A stretch of DNA of 6,138 nucleotides from an uncultured Bacilli bacterium (GCA_947589725.1 CANQCQ010000061.1:1-6138); one strand, 5' to 3'; numbered from the stretch's first letter, positions 1-5,598 are shown. A program made the numbers and translations. Notes: generated by a model not told the origin, from the sequence alone.

Positions 1-125
1 AATTAGGTATTAGTGAAAAAACGGTTAGAAATCATGTATCTAATGTTATTCAAAAATTAGGTGCTAGTAGCAGAAGTGGTGCACTTCTTGAACTTATTAA
101 ATTAAATGAATTCTCTATACATTAG
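1..125 (+). CDS. gerE: GerE-like LuxR-type transcriptional regulator, C-terminal end (5' truncated)
   Basis: The 40 visible codons encode the end of a LuxR/GerE helix-turn-helix domain, starting LGISEKTVRNHVSNVIQKLG and finishing with a GASSRSGALLELIKLNEF-type tail. The ISEKTVRNH recognition-helix region followed by QKLG and an RS-x-A-x-x-E-L tail is very close to what I recall of Bacillus GerE, a small DNA-binding protein that controls late mother-cell (spore coat) genes. The protein stops just after the HTH, as GerE does. A longer response regulator with the same C-terminal domain cannot be excluded because the N-terminus lies outside the window. A GerM-type gene follows directly; gerE and gerM are also close neighbours in Bacillus subtilis as I remember it, which supports the call. 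A terminator starts at the stop codon. Confidence 0.8.
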   Translation, partial: LGISEKTVRNHVSNVIQKLGASSRSGALLELIKLNEFSIH

Positions 126-148
126 CGTACTAAATAGTGCGTTTTTTT
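124..148 (+). terminator. Intrinsic terminator after gerE-like gene
   Basis: Five-bp stem 126-130 (CGTAC) with 137-141 (GTGCG, one G-U pair), 6-nt loop TAAATA, then seven T at 142-148. It begins right at the gerE stop codon. Confidence 0.7.
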
Positions 149-172
149 CATATAAATAAATGGGTGACTTGT

Positions 173-1084
173 ATGATTAGAAGAAAAGCTATTAGAAAAA
201 TATTTGTAACTACTTTATCATTATTTATAATTTTAGTTGTATGTACTATTACTAATGTTAATAAAAATAATTCTTTAAAAGTAAATTTAGAATTAGAAGA
301 TGTTACTGGAATTACTAATGGAGGAGTTTATTTACTAAACAAAGATGGATATTTAGTTAGAAAAAAAATATTTATTGATAGTGAAGATATTAATGAAAGA
401 ATAAGAAAATGTATTAATTATTTAAAAATAAGTAATAATTCTAAATATTCTTCTAATTTATCTGGAATAATACCTAGTACTTGTAATCTTTTAAGTGTTT
501 TGTATGATGAAGGATATGTTACATTAAATTTTAGTAGCAGTTTTTTTGATGTTGATAATATTGATATAGCTGTATCTTCAATAGTTCATAGTTTGTTTGA
601 TTTGGGTAATATAAAGGGTGTAACTATACTTGTAGAGGATGATTATATTGAAGGATATCCTAAAATTATTGATAAAAGTATAGATATTAATAAAGAATCT
701 TTTATTACAAGTCGTGATGATATTACTAAAGTAGTAGTTTATTATTTATTAAATGATGATGAAGAAACATATTATGTACCTGTTACTAAATATTTAAATG
801 ATTCACGTGAAAAAATAAATATTATAGTAGATGAAATGGTTGGTAATACATCAACAGACTTAATAAGTTTGGTTAATAGTAATATTGAACTTATTAATTC
901 AAGAGAAGATAATGATACTTTAATTTTAAATTTTAATAATTATTTATTTGATAGTAATGATGAAGTATTAGAGGAGGTACTTTATTGTCTCTCTTATTCT
1001 GTTTTTGATAATTATGATGTATCAATGGTTATGCTTGAGGTTAATGGTAAAAATATTAAGACGATAGAACGCGATAAAATATAA
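173..1084 (+). CDS. gerM: GerM-like protein with two GerMN domains (sporulation/spore germination)
   Basis: A 303-aa protein from the ATG at 173. Residues about 10-26 form one hydrophobic segment, so it is membrane-anchored with the rest outside the membrane. Two repeats of the same fold follow, about residues 52-156 and 186-293. Each carries the GerMN pattern of a beta-strand such as VTLNFSSSFFD or LILNFNNYLFD, a helix rich in S/L, and a closing strand (VTILVEDD, VSMVMLEVNG). GerM of B. subtilis is a sporulation- and germination-associated lipoprotein with this duplicated domain. Here the candidate lipidation Cys24 sits in LVVC, a poor lipobox, so lipidation is doubtful. An earlier in-frame GTG at 137 lies inside the gerE terminator hairpin and is unlikely. 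The ATG at 173 has a modest GGGTGA Shine-Dalgarno at about 162-167. No clear sporulation-sigma promoter was identified in the 24 nt after the preceding terminator. Confidence 0.8.
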   Translation: MIRRKAIRKIFVTTLSLFIILVVCTITNVNKNNSLKVNLELEDVTGITNGGVYLLNKDGYLVRKKIFIDSEDINERIRKCINYLKISNNSKYSSNLSGIIPSTCNLLSVLYDEGYVTLNFSSSFFDVDNIDIAVSSIVHSLFDLGNIKGVTILVEDDYIEGYPKIIDKSIDINKESFITSRDDITKVVVYYLLNDDEETYYVPVTKYLNDSREKINIIVDEMVGNTSTDLISLVNSNIELINSREDNDTLILNFNNYLFDSNDEVLEEVLYCLSYSVFDNYDVSMVMLEVNGKNIKTIERDKI

Positions 1085-1094
1085 TTTTATATCT

Positions 1095-1125
1095 AAAAAG
1101 TACTTGAAATATAAGTACTTTTATT
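1095..1125 (+). terminator. Intrinsic terminator after gerM-like gene
   Basis: Perfect 10-bp stem: AAAAGTACTT at 1096-1105 with AAGTACTTTT at 1113-1122, 7-nt loop, T-rich 3' arm. It may act in both directions because both arms end in A/T runs. The tRNA promoter -35 box overlaps it. Confidence 0.85.
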
Positions 1126-1132
1126 ATATAAT
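1104..1132 (+). promoter_or_regulatory. Sigma-A-type promoter of the tRNA-Arg gene
   Basis: TTGAAA at 1104-1109 and TATAAT at 1127-1132 with a 17-bp spacer. The predicted start near 1139 leaves a leader of about 14 nt before the tRNA. The -35 box and most of the spacer lie inside the preceding gerM terminator hairpin. Confidence 0.75.
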
Positions 1133-1152
1133 CTTATTTGTCAGTTGAATAT

Positions 1153-1229
1153 GTCTACGTAGCTCAGCTGGATAGAGCAATCGCCTTCTAAGCGATCGGT
1201 CAGGCGTTCGAGTCGCCTCGTGGACACCA
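1153..1229 (+). tRNA. tRNA-Arg (anticodon TCT)
   Basis: Complete 77-nt cloverleaf with encoded CCA at 1227-1229. The acceptor stem GTCTACG (1153-1159) pairs with CGTGGAC (1219-1225), with one G-U. The D-arm has the usual TAGCTCAGCTGGATAGAGCA layout. The anticodon stem ATCGC/GCGAT encloses the loop CTTCTAA, giving anticodon TCT, which reads AGA, a heavily used arginine codon in this AT-rich genome. The T-arm AGGCG-TTCGAGT-CGCCT is canonical. It is followed by its own terminator. Confidence 0.97.
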
Positions 1230-1237
1230 TTTTTAAA

Positions 1238-1269
1238 GATAATCGGTACATGTGGTATCGATTTTTTTT
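1238..1269 (+). terminator. Intrinsic terminator after tRNA-Arg
   Basis: Nine-bp stem AATCGGTAC (1241-1249) with GTATCGATT (1255-1263, one G-U), loop ATGTG, then T to 1269. A near copy lies at 2224-2254. Confidence 0.85.
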
Positions 1270-1282
1270 GCCTTAAACTAAT
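1238..1282 (+). repeat. Left copy of a 45-bp direct repeat (tRNA terminator plus GCCTTAAACTAAT)
   Basis: Matches 2224-2267 over its whole length with three substitutions, all transitions, and one T fewer in the right copy. It includes the tRNA terminator hairpin and the downstream word GCCTTAAACTAAT. The two copies bracket the toxin-antitoxin islet. No integrase, transposase or terminal inverted repeats are seen, so the mechanism is unknown. Confidence 0.85.
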
Positions 1283-1372
1283 TTTATATTGATAAAAATA
1301 ACAAAAAGTATTGCAAAAAAAATAGATATTAATATAATTAAATCATGAAAAGTCTGGTTTTTATTTATTCTT

Positions 1373-1401
1373 TTGACTTTTTATAAAGCATGTGTTATAA
1401 T
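1373..1401 (+). promoter_or_regulatory. Strong sigma-A promoter of the antitoxin RNA/toxin operon
   Basis: TTGACT at 1373-1378, 17-bp spacer, perfect TATAAT at 1396-1401; start expected near 1408. It is one of the best consensus promoters in the window. The transcript would open with a hairpin ACATAA-GTGA-TTATGT (1409-1424, GNRA-type loop), a possible 5' stabiliser. Confidence 0.85.
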
Positions 1402-1407
1402 ATGTAG

Positions 1408-1537
1408 CACATAAGTGATTATGTAATTGGTTGCTTTGTGAAGATAATTCGATGGACATGTTAGTCAACCAAAAATATTCATCTATGGGTAGCATTGTGA
1501 CGCTGATGGCTAGGGACATGTTAGTCTACTCTTTGTT
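1408..1537 (+). ncRNA. Putative type III antitoxin RNA (ToxI/CptI-like) with two tandem repeats
   Basis: The leader carries two copies of a structured unit about 60 nt apart: unit 1 at 1429-1470 and unit 2 at 1487-1531. Both share a 5' block GC-(T/A)-TTGTG and an identical 3' block GGACATGTTAGTC (1454-1466 and 1514-1526). Outer helices differ in sequence but keep pairing: GGTTG/CAACC in unit 1 and GGTAG/CTACT, extended by a G-C pair, in unit 2. An inner helix pairs TGT with ACA (1437-1439/1456-1458 and 1496-1498/1516-1518). Unit 1 also has an apical GAA/TTC hairpin with a 5-nt loop. Promoter, two short RNA repeats, weak terminator, then a MazF/ToxN-fold gene is the known layout of type III toxin-antitoxin loci, where the repeats are the antitoxin and the toxin cuts the precursor into units. 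Naming the RNA an antitoxin is inference; a cis-regulatory leader is the alternative. Confidence 0.7.
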
Positions 1538-1564
1538 AAGAGGGGAACTTTAGGTTCTCCTTTT
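1538..1564 (+). terminator. Weak intrinsic terminator between antitoxin RNA and toxin gene
   Basis: Stem GGGGAAC (1542-1548) with GTTCTCC (1554-1560, one G-U), loop TTTAG, extendable by A/G-T pairs into the short T-run 1561-1564. The T-tract is only four long, so partial read-through is expected. That would give much antitoxin RNA and little toxin mRNA, as in type III loci. Confidence 0.65.
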
Positions 1565-1582
1565 ATAGTTCTGGAGGTAAGC

Positions 1583-1918
1583 ATGAAAAATAATTTTGTT
1601 GATGGTACTCTTTGCCATATTAATTTTAAAGGAAATATGGGTTTTGAAATAAATAATATTAATTTGGGTGTATTATATAACATTCCCAGTATAGATAATT
1701 TGGCATTATGTATACCGTTGACAAGTCCAAAATTAAAACACTTTAAGAGTGAAAAGGCATATAATGAAAGAAATTACAATGAAACTAAGCACTTTAGTTG
1801 GCAATATCTCAAACAAACTGATTCCATTGCTTTGTTAGAACAAGTTAAAATCATATCAAAGCTAAGAATCAAAAATTATTATGAAAATCAAGATAGAAAA
1901 ATAGTTGTATTAGATTAA
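1583..1918 (+). CDS. MazF/ToxN-fold endoribonuclease toxin of a putative type III toxin-antitoxin system
   Basis: A 111-aa soluble protein, the usual size for MazF-fold toxins. Residues about 5-33 form the N-terminal strands (GTLCHINFKGNMG), residues 41-50 read ALCIPLTSPK, and residues 78-96 (KQTDSIALLEQVKIISKLR) match the closing strand-helix of PemK/MazF proteins (typically T-D-S-x-x-L-L-E-Q-I-R-x-I-x-K-x-R-I). The P-L-T-S-P-K motif is shared with ToxN as I recall it. Basic, His/Lys-rich residues 51-71 lie where RNA is bound in this fold. No protein antitoxin gene precedes it; instead a strong promoter drives tandem RNA repeats and a weak terminator, which points to a type III system, perhaps CptN-like because there are two repeats. 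The start at 1583 follows a clear GGAGG at 1573-1577. A type II MazF with an unlinked antitoxin is the alternative. Confidence 0.72.
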   Translation: MKNNFVDGTLCHINFKGNMGFEINNINLGVLYNIPSIDNLALCIPLTSPKLKHFKSEKAYNERNYNETKHFSWQYLKQTDSIALLEQVKIISKLRIKNYYENQDRKIVVLD

Positions 1919-1969
1919 CATACCCAAAACTTACTAAAAGAAAAATTAATATCATATTTTAATAAAATT

Positions 1970-1999
1970 TTGTATAAAAATAAAAATTAAAAACATAAT
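1970..1999 (+). promoter_or_regulatory. Possible promoter of the orphan third RNA repeat
   Basis: TTGTAT at 1970-1975 and CATAAT at 1994-1999 with an 18-bp spacer; a start near 2006 would coincide with the edge of the third RNA unit. In DNA this AT-rich such matches arise easily, so the unit may instead be co-transcribed with the toxin. Confidence 0.35.
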
Positions 2000-2005
2000 G
2001 TATGA

Positions 2006-2081
2006 TAGATAGCATTATGAAAACATTTATTGTTGATGGATATGTAAGTCTATCCGTGAGAGTTAGAGGCTCTCTTTTTTT
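2006..2081 (+). ncRNA. Third copy of the antitoxin RNA repeat, downstream of the toxin gene
   Basis: The stretch 2008-2054 repeats the architecture of the two leader units. Its outer helix is GATAG (2008-2012) with CTATC (2050-2054), a sequence different from units 1 and 2 but fully paired. The 5' block is GCATTATG and the 3' block is GGATATGTAAGTC. Relative to units 1 and 2 the inner helix changes from TGT/ACA to TAT/ATA, a compensatory G-C to A-T swap, at 2016-2018 and 2040-2042. An apical AACA/TGTT hairpin (2022-2025/2031-2034) with a 5-nt loop corresponds to the one in unit 1. A terminator follows directly. It could be a stand-alone antitoxin, a 3' antitoxin unit on the toxin mRNA, or a relic of another locus. 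Confidence 0.65.
2058..2081 (+). terminator. Intrinsic terminator after the orphan repeat / toxin operon
   Basis: Stem GAGAG (2058-2062) with CTCTC (2070-2074), 7-nt loop, seven T at 2075-2081. Confidence 0.8.
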
Positions 2082-2223
2082 ATAAATACATATATAAATT
2101 TGGAAAAGTTATTCTTAAATTATTCCAAAGTTAGTATAATTAGTGGAAAAATTGTAGTAAAAAATAAAAAAATACGATATTATTTGATTACAAAAGTACT
2201 TATATATCCCTTCATGTAAAAAT
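2082..2223. other. AT-rich spacer with no recognised gene
   Basis: No credible reading frame, promoter or RNA is seen. The word AAAAGTACTT at 2192-2201 equals one arm of the gerM terminator (1096-1105), possibly another remnant of duplicated tRNA-flanking sequence, but ten AT-rich bases are weak evidence. Confidence 0.5.
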
Positions 2224-2267
2224 GATAATTGATACATATGGTATCGATTTTTTTGCCTTAAACTAAT
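2224..2267 (+). repeat. Right copy of the direct repeat, carrying a second terminator hairpin
   Basis: Near-identical to 1238-1282. Its hairpin is AATTGATAC (2227-2235) with GTATCGATT (2241-2249), loop ATATG, T-run to 2254. All three substitutions are compatible with pairing: one trades a C-G for a T-G pair, one trades a G-T for an A-T pair, and one lies in the loop. The terminator is therefore probably still functional and insulates the islet from the TetR gene. Confidence 0.85.
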
Positions 2268-2268
2268 G

Positions 2269-2297
2269 TTGCATCTAAAATATATGTGATTTATAAT
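2269..2297 (+). promoter_or_regulatory. Sigma-A promoter of the TetR-family gene
   Basis: TTGCAT at 2269-2274, 17-bp spacer, perfect TATAAT at 2292-2297. It begins 1 bp after the right direct repeat. Confidence 0.75.
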
Positions 2298-2328
2298 AAA
2301 AGTGTTTATTAAAAGACGGTGATATATT

Positions 2329-2889
2329 ATGGATAGAAGAATTAAATATACTAAAACTGTTATTAAGGATACATTTTTATCTTTATTAAAGGAAAAAGAA
2401 ATTAATAAGATTACTGTAAGTGAAATATGTAAAATTGCAGACATCAATAGAGCTACTTTTTATAGATATTATTTAGATATTTATGACTTACTTAATAAAA
2501 TTGAAGATGAGTTTGTTGAAGAAATAAAGAGTGCTTCTTCAAGCGAAGATGAATATTCTGTTGCTAGCTTTTCTAAGAATTTATTAGAAGTATTTTTAGA
2601 AAATAAAGATTTAGTAACAATATTATTTAATACGATGAATAATCTTTATTTTTTAAATGATATTTTGGATCTTGTATATCAAAAGTGTAAAGAAAAATGG
2701 GAAAAGGATTTAGTTAATATTAGTTCTGAAAGCATTGAGTATGCATCGGTTTTTATTTTTAATGGTGCTTTAGGGGTTGTAAATTATTGGGTAAAGAATG
2801 GCTTTACTAAAAGTGTTGATGAAATAGCTAACATAATAGAAAAATTAAGTTATTATGGAATTAAAAAATATATTTATAATATAAAATAA
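2329..2889 (+). CDS. TetR/AcrR-family transcriptional regulator
   Basis: A 186-aa protein of typical TetR length. The N-terminal DNA-binding domain is clear: after a first helix (residues 5-22), residues 28-48 read as the helix-turn-helix with ITVSEICKIADINRATFYRY, where ATFYRYY is the hallmark recognition helix. The C-terminal half is helical; the segment with G-V-V-N-Y-W-V-K-N-G-F followed by S-V-D-E-I-A-N-I-I resembles the ligand-binding domain of DhaS-like TetR proteins. The gene has its own promoter and terminator and is therefore not part of the downstream bacteriocin operon, though it could regulate it. Ligand and targets cannot be read from the sequence. The start at 2329 has only a weak CGGTGA Shine-Dalgarno (2317-2322). 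Confidence 0.9.
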   Translation: MDRRIKYTKTVIKDTFLSLLKEKEINKITVSEICKIADINRATFYRYYLDIYDLLNKIEDEFVEEIKSASSSEDEYSVASFSKNLLEVFLENKDLVTILFNTMNNLYFLNDILDLVYQKCKEKWEKDLVNISSESIEYASVFIFNGALGVVNYWVKNGFTKSVDEIANIIEKLSYYGIKKYIYNIK

Positions 2890-2903
2890 TAATTAATTAT
2901 GGT

Positions 2904-2930
2904 AAAAATCACGTTTTGTGATTTTTTTTT
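2904..2930 (+). terminator. Intrinsic terminator after the TetR gene
   Basis: Stem AAAAATCAC (2904-2912) with GTGATTTTT (2918-2926), loop GTTTT, T-run to 2930. Confidence 0.9.
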
Positions 2931-2974
2931 ATGATTTATTTAGTATCTTCCTTTTTTATTCGAAGAATTAATAT

Positions 2975-2984
2975 AGGAGGTGAG
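2975..2984 (+). promoter_or_regulatory. Strong but distant Shine-Dalgarno of the exporter gene
   Basis: AGGAGGTGAG is near-perfectly complementary to the 16S rRNA 3' end, but it ends 11 nt before the ATG at 2996 (GGAGG itself ends 15 nt before), longer than the usual spacing. No in-frame start lies closer. No convincing promoter was found between the TetR terminator and this site. Confidence 0.6.
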
Positions 2985-2995
2985 AGAAAAACGTC

Positions 2996-5062
2996 ATGAA
3001 AGTAGTCTTACAAGAGGGACGAATGGATTGTGGTGTTTGTTGTCTTCTAAGTATTATAAGATTTTATGGAGGAGAGGTGTCTTTAGAATATTTAAGAAAG
3101 ATAACAAATACTAATAAAGATGGAGTCAGTGCTTATAATTTAATTGAAGCTGCTAAAAGTTTTGGAATGGATGCTTGTGGAATGTGTGGCGAATTAGAAA
3201 ATATAGATATCAATAACTTACCATGTATAGCACACATAAACATAAATGCAAACTATCAACACTTTGTGGTTATATATAAAATAGACTCTAAAAAGATTAC
3301 CATTATGGATCCAGCAATAGGTAGACGTCTTTTAAAATTATCAGAATTTAAATTAATGAGTACAAACAACTATATTTTTTTCAAAGTTAAAAAGAAGTTA
3401 CCAATATTTAATAATCAAAAAACAATTCACCATTTAATTTTAAATTATATAACAAAAAATAAATTAAAATTTTTTTCACTTTCTTTTATAACACTAAACC
3501 TTATTATTTTAGATATAGTACTTGCTTTTAATTTTAAATATATAGTTACTTTTTGTATAAATTATTTAAATACCGTTAATATTTTTTATATATCTATTTG
3601 TTTAATATTTATTAATATAATTTATAGTTTGATTTTATTTATGAATAAGAGATTACTATATAAAGTTATATTTATATTTGATGAAAAAATTACTACATGT
3701 ACGTTTAAACAACTTCTCTTACTTCCTTATTTTTATTATAATAATAGAACGGTAGGTGAGGTATTATCTAGGTTTAATGATTTAACCAATATAAAAAATT
3801 TTTTAATTCAGTTTGTAGCAGCTTTTATTAGTGAAATTATTAGTTTATTTTTATTTACTTTGTTTTTAATTTCTATTAATAATCGATTAAGTTTATTATT
3901 AATAATCTATTTTCTCTTATGTAGTGTAGTTGTATTTAGTAGAGGAAGAAGTAAGAAAAAATTATATAAAAAAGTTAAATTAGGAGAAGATACAATTAAT
4001 AGTTATATTGTTGAATCATTAAGTAATGTTGATACTACTAAAGGAAGTCATTTAGAAAAAAGATTTACTGATAAATTTATTCTTAAATATAGAAAATTCT
4101 TAGAATATAATTATAAATATTTAAATCATCTTGATTTTAATTCAATATTTATTAAATTATTGGAAAATGTTCTTATTATACTTATTTATGGATTAGGAGG
4201 TTATTATGTTATTACAAATAAGTTAAGAATAGAGAATTTAATAGTTTTTATTACATTTTTTCAGTATTCTTTAAATACATTTAATAAAATTGTTTCTTTT
4301 TTAGAACAAATATTTAATTTTAAAATTTCATTAGCTAGGGTAGAAGAATTATATACTATTATGTATGAAGATTTTTCTAAAAGTTATTATTTTTTATCAT
4401 ATAAAATGCTAGGACCAATTGTATTAAATCAATTAACTTATAAAATTGATAATAAAGTTTTACTGAATAATATTAATTTAGAAATTAATTTAGGTGATAA
4501 AGTTTTGTTATTTGGAAATAGTGGTAGTGGAAAAAGTACACTTGTTAAAATGCTAGTTAGATATGTAGAGGTGCCTTTTTCAATGATTAGTATTGATGGA
4601 ATAGATATTAATCATTATCATTTAGAAAATATTCGAAGATATATTAGTTATGTTAGTTCAAATGAATTATTATTCAATGATTCTATTTATAATAATATTT
4701 GTTTATATAAAGATGTATCTGAAGAAGTATTTTTAAAAGTAATTAACATTTGCCGTGTTAATGAAATATTTGGTAATGAAATTGAAAATTATAATGCTTT
4801 AATAGAAGAAAATGGCTTTTTATTTAGTAGTGGAGAAAGACAAAGAATAGTTTTAGCAAGAAGTTTAATTAGAAATAGTAGTATTTATATTTTTGATGAA
4901 GCATTTGGACAAATAGATATTGATCTAACTAATAAAATATTAAATGATATGTTTGATTACTTAAAAGACAAAATAGTTATTGTGATTAGTCATAGAAAAT
5001 CTAGTAAGAAATACTTTAATAGAGTGTTAAAACTTATGGATGGTAAAATATATGAAAAGTAA
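2996..5062 (+). CDS. Bacteriocin-processing ABC exporter with N-terminal C39 peptidase (PCAT)
   Basis: A 688-aa membrane protein that should cleave double-glycine leaders and export the mature peptides. Residues 1-130 are a C39 cysteine peptidase: Gln6 (oxyanion hole), Cys12 in MDCGVCC, His89 in YQHFVV and Asp105 in IMDP form the expected catalytic set. Residues about 155-440 hold hydrophobic stretches consistent with six membrane helices. The ATPase follows: Walker A GNSGSGKST at 507-515, signature SSGER at 611-615, Walker B IYIFDE with catalytic Glu635, and switch His666. The usual Q-loop YVPQ reads YVSS (552-555), so the conserved Gln is missing. It is full length. It heads an operon with an accessory protein and two GG-leader peptides, which identify its likely substrates. 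The first ~400 bp look less AT-rich than the rest. Confidence 0.93.
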   Translation: MKVVLQEGRMDCGVCCLLSIIRFYGGEVSLEYLRKITNTNKDGVSAYNLIEAAKSFGMDACGMCGELENIDINNLPCIAHININANYQHFVVIYKIDSKKITIMDPAIGRRLLKLSEFKLMSTNNYIFFKVKKKLPIFNNQKTIHHLILNYITKNKLKFFSLSFITLNLIILDIVLAFNFKYIVTFCINYLNTVNIFYISICLIFINIIYSLILFMNKRLLYKVIFIFDEKITTCTFKQLLLLPYFYYNNRTVGEVLSRFNDLTNIKNFLIQFVAAFISEIISLFLFTLFLISINNRLSLLLIIYFLLCSVVVFSRGRSKKKLYKKVKLGEDTINSYIVESLSNVDTTKGSHLEKRFTDKFILKYRKFLEYNYKYLNHLDFNSIFIKLLENVLIILIYGLGGYYVITNKLRIENLIVFITFFQYSLNTFNKIVSFLEQIFNFKISLARVEELYTIMYEDFSKSYYFLSYKMLGPIVLNQLTYKIDNKVLLNNINLEINLGDKVLLFGNSGSGKSTLVKMLVRYVEVPFSMISIDGIDINHYHLENIRRYISYVSSNELLFNDSIYNNICLYKDVSEEVFLKVINICRVNEIFGNEIENYNALIEENGFLFSSGERQRIVLARSLIRNSSIYIFDEAFGQIDIDLTNKILNDMFDYLKDKIVIVISHRKSSKKYFNRVLKLMDGKIYEK

Positions 5063-5444
5063 ATACGAAGAATTTCTTTTAATTAGTTTATTTATAATAG
5101 TAGTATTTTTTTTAGAATTAGTTTTAGTTTTTTATTTATTTAAAATTAGAATAAATACTTATAAAGTATATGATGGAGTAGTACTAAAGGATAATTTAGT
5201 ACAAGTACTTATTAAGGAAAATGATTTAAAATTATTTAATGGTAATAAATATCTATTTTATAATAATAAAAAAGTTTCATATAGTATTGAAAAAGTAGAA
5301 AGAAATATTATAGATAATTATCATTATGTAATTATTAATTGTAATTCTTATAAAAAACTTACTAATGAAGTTTTTAAGTTTTCCTTATTTGATAAAAAAA
5401 TAAGTTTAAATAATATATTTAAAATAATATGGGAGGGGGATTAA
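5052..5444 (+). CDS. Short HlyD-like accessory membrane protein of the bacteriocin exporter
   Basis: A 130-aa protein from the ATG at 5052, overlapping the exporter stop by 11 nt. GGATGG at 5038-5043 gives good spacing for this start; an in-frame ATG at 5040 would add four residues. Residues about 7-31 are a strongly hydrophobic anchor. The rest is beta-rich and probably extracytoplasmic, with G-N-K-Y-L-F-Y-N-N-K-K-V-S-Y-S-I followed by Y-H-Y-V-I-I-N-C-N, resembling the membrane-proximal barrel of HlyD-family membrane fusion proteins. It is far shorter than the ~450 aa of typical bacteriocin accessory proteins and lacks their coiled coil. The family assignment is an inference from pattern and context. 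An immunity role is possible but less likely. Confidence 0.6.
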   Translation: MKSKYEEFLLISLFIIVVFFLELVLVFYLFKIRINTYKVYDGVVLKDNLVQVLIKENDLKLFNGNKYLFYNNKKVSYSIEKVERNIIDNYHYVIINCNSYKKLTNEVFKFSLFDKKISLNNIFKIIWEGD

Positions 5445-5445
5445 T

Positions 5446-5598
5446 TTGAAAATAATAGATGATAGTAGTCTGAGAAAGGTAAAGGGAGGTTTTGATGTAA
5501 GTATTGTTGTGGCATTGGGAATTGCGATAGCATGCGTATTTATATCAGGCTTTCTTCAAGGTATAACTAATCCAGAAAGGTGTGGTAGTAGTGAATAA
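5446..5598 (+). CDS. Double-glycine bacteriocin precursor peptide 1 (TTG start)
   Basis: A 50-aa precursor from TTG at 5446, one base after the preceding stop, with a strong GGGAGGGGG Shine-Dalgarno at 5431-5439 and 6-nt spacing. The leader MKIIDDSSLRKVKGG is a classic 15-residue GG leader with Leu at -7 and Val at -4. The mature part would be 35 residues: a hydrophobic segment (VSIVVALGIAIACVFISG) then GFLQG, a GxxxG motif, and a polar tail with NPERCG. A strong hydrophobic core with GxxxG suits a pore-forming class II bacteriocin. It contains two Cys, one in the hydrophobic stretch and one near the C-terminus. Its 3' end overlaps the next gene by 8 nt (GTGAATAA), suggesting translational coupling. 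The short length and TTG start make it easy to miss. Confidence 0.82.
   Translation: MKIIDDSSLRKVKGGFDVSIVVALGIAIACVFISGFLQGITNPERCGSSE

Noticed and set aside
137..172. Upstream GTG start extending the GerM-like protein by 12 residues
   Set aside because: The GTG forms the 3' arm of the gerE terminator hairpin and lacks a ribosome-binding site; the ATG at 173 directly precedes the basic/hydrophobic signal region.
1289..1348. Short reading frame starting at TTG upstream of the toxin promoter
   Set aside because: About 19 codons, no ribosome-binding site, no recognisable product.
1429..1531. CRISPR array
   Set aside because: Only two units in tandem, internally divergent, with covarying arms; no identical short repeats with regular unique spacers and no cas genes.
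1408..1582. Riboswitch or T-box in the toxin leader
   Set aside because: The conserved blocks do not match any riboswitch consensus I know (TPP, SAM, purine, c-di-GMP, glycine, THF, Mn, preQ1), and no T-box AGGGTGG motif is present. The tandem repeats before a MazF-fold gene fit type III antitoxin RNA better.
1238..2267. Classical tRNA-integrated element with attL/attR
   Set aside because: The repeated segment lies downstream of the tRNA and contains none of its 3' end, and no integrase gene is present in the islet.
2115..2447. 110-aa reading frame on the minus strand
   Set aside because: It runs antisense through the right direct repeat, the TetR promoter and the start of the TetR gene, has a low-complexity I/Y/F-rich composition, and matches no family pattern; it is a shadow of AT-rich DNA.
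2957..2972. TetR operator (ATTCGAAGAAT) before the bacteriocin operon
   Set aside because: Arms are only 4 bp (ATTC/GAAT) and the site is not repeated at the TetR promoter; too weak to call.
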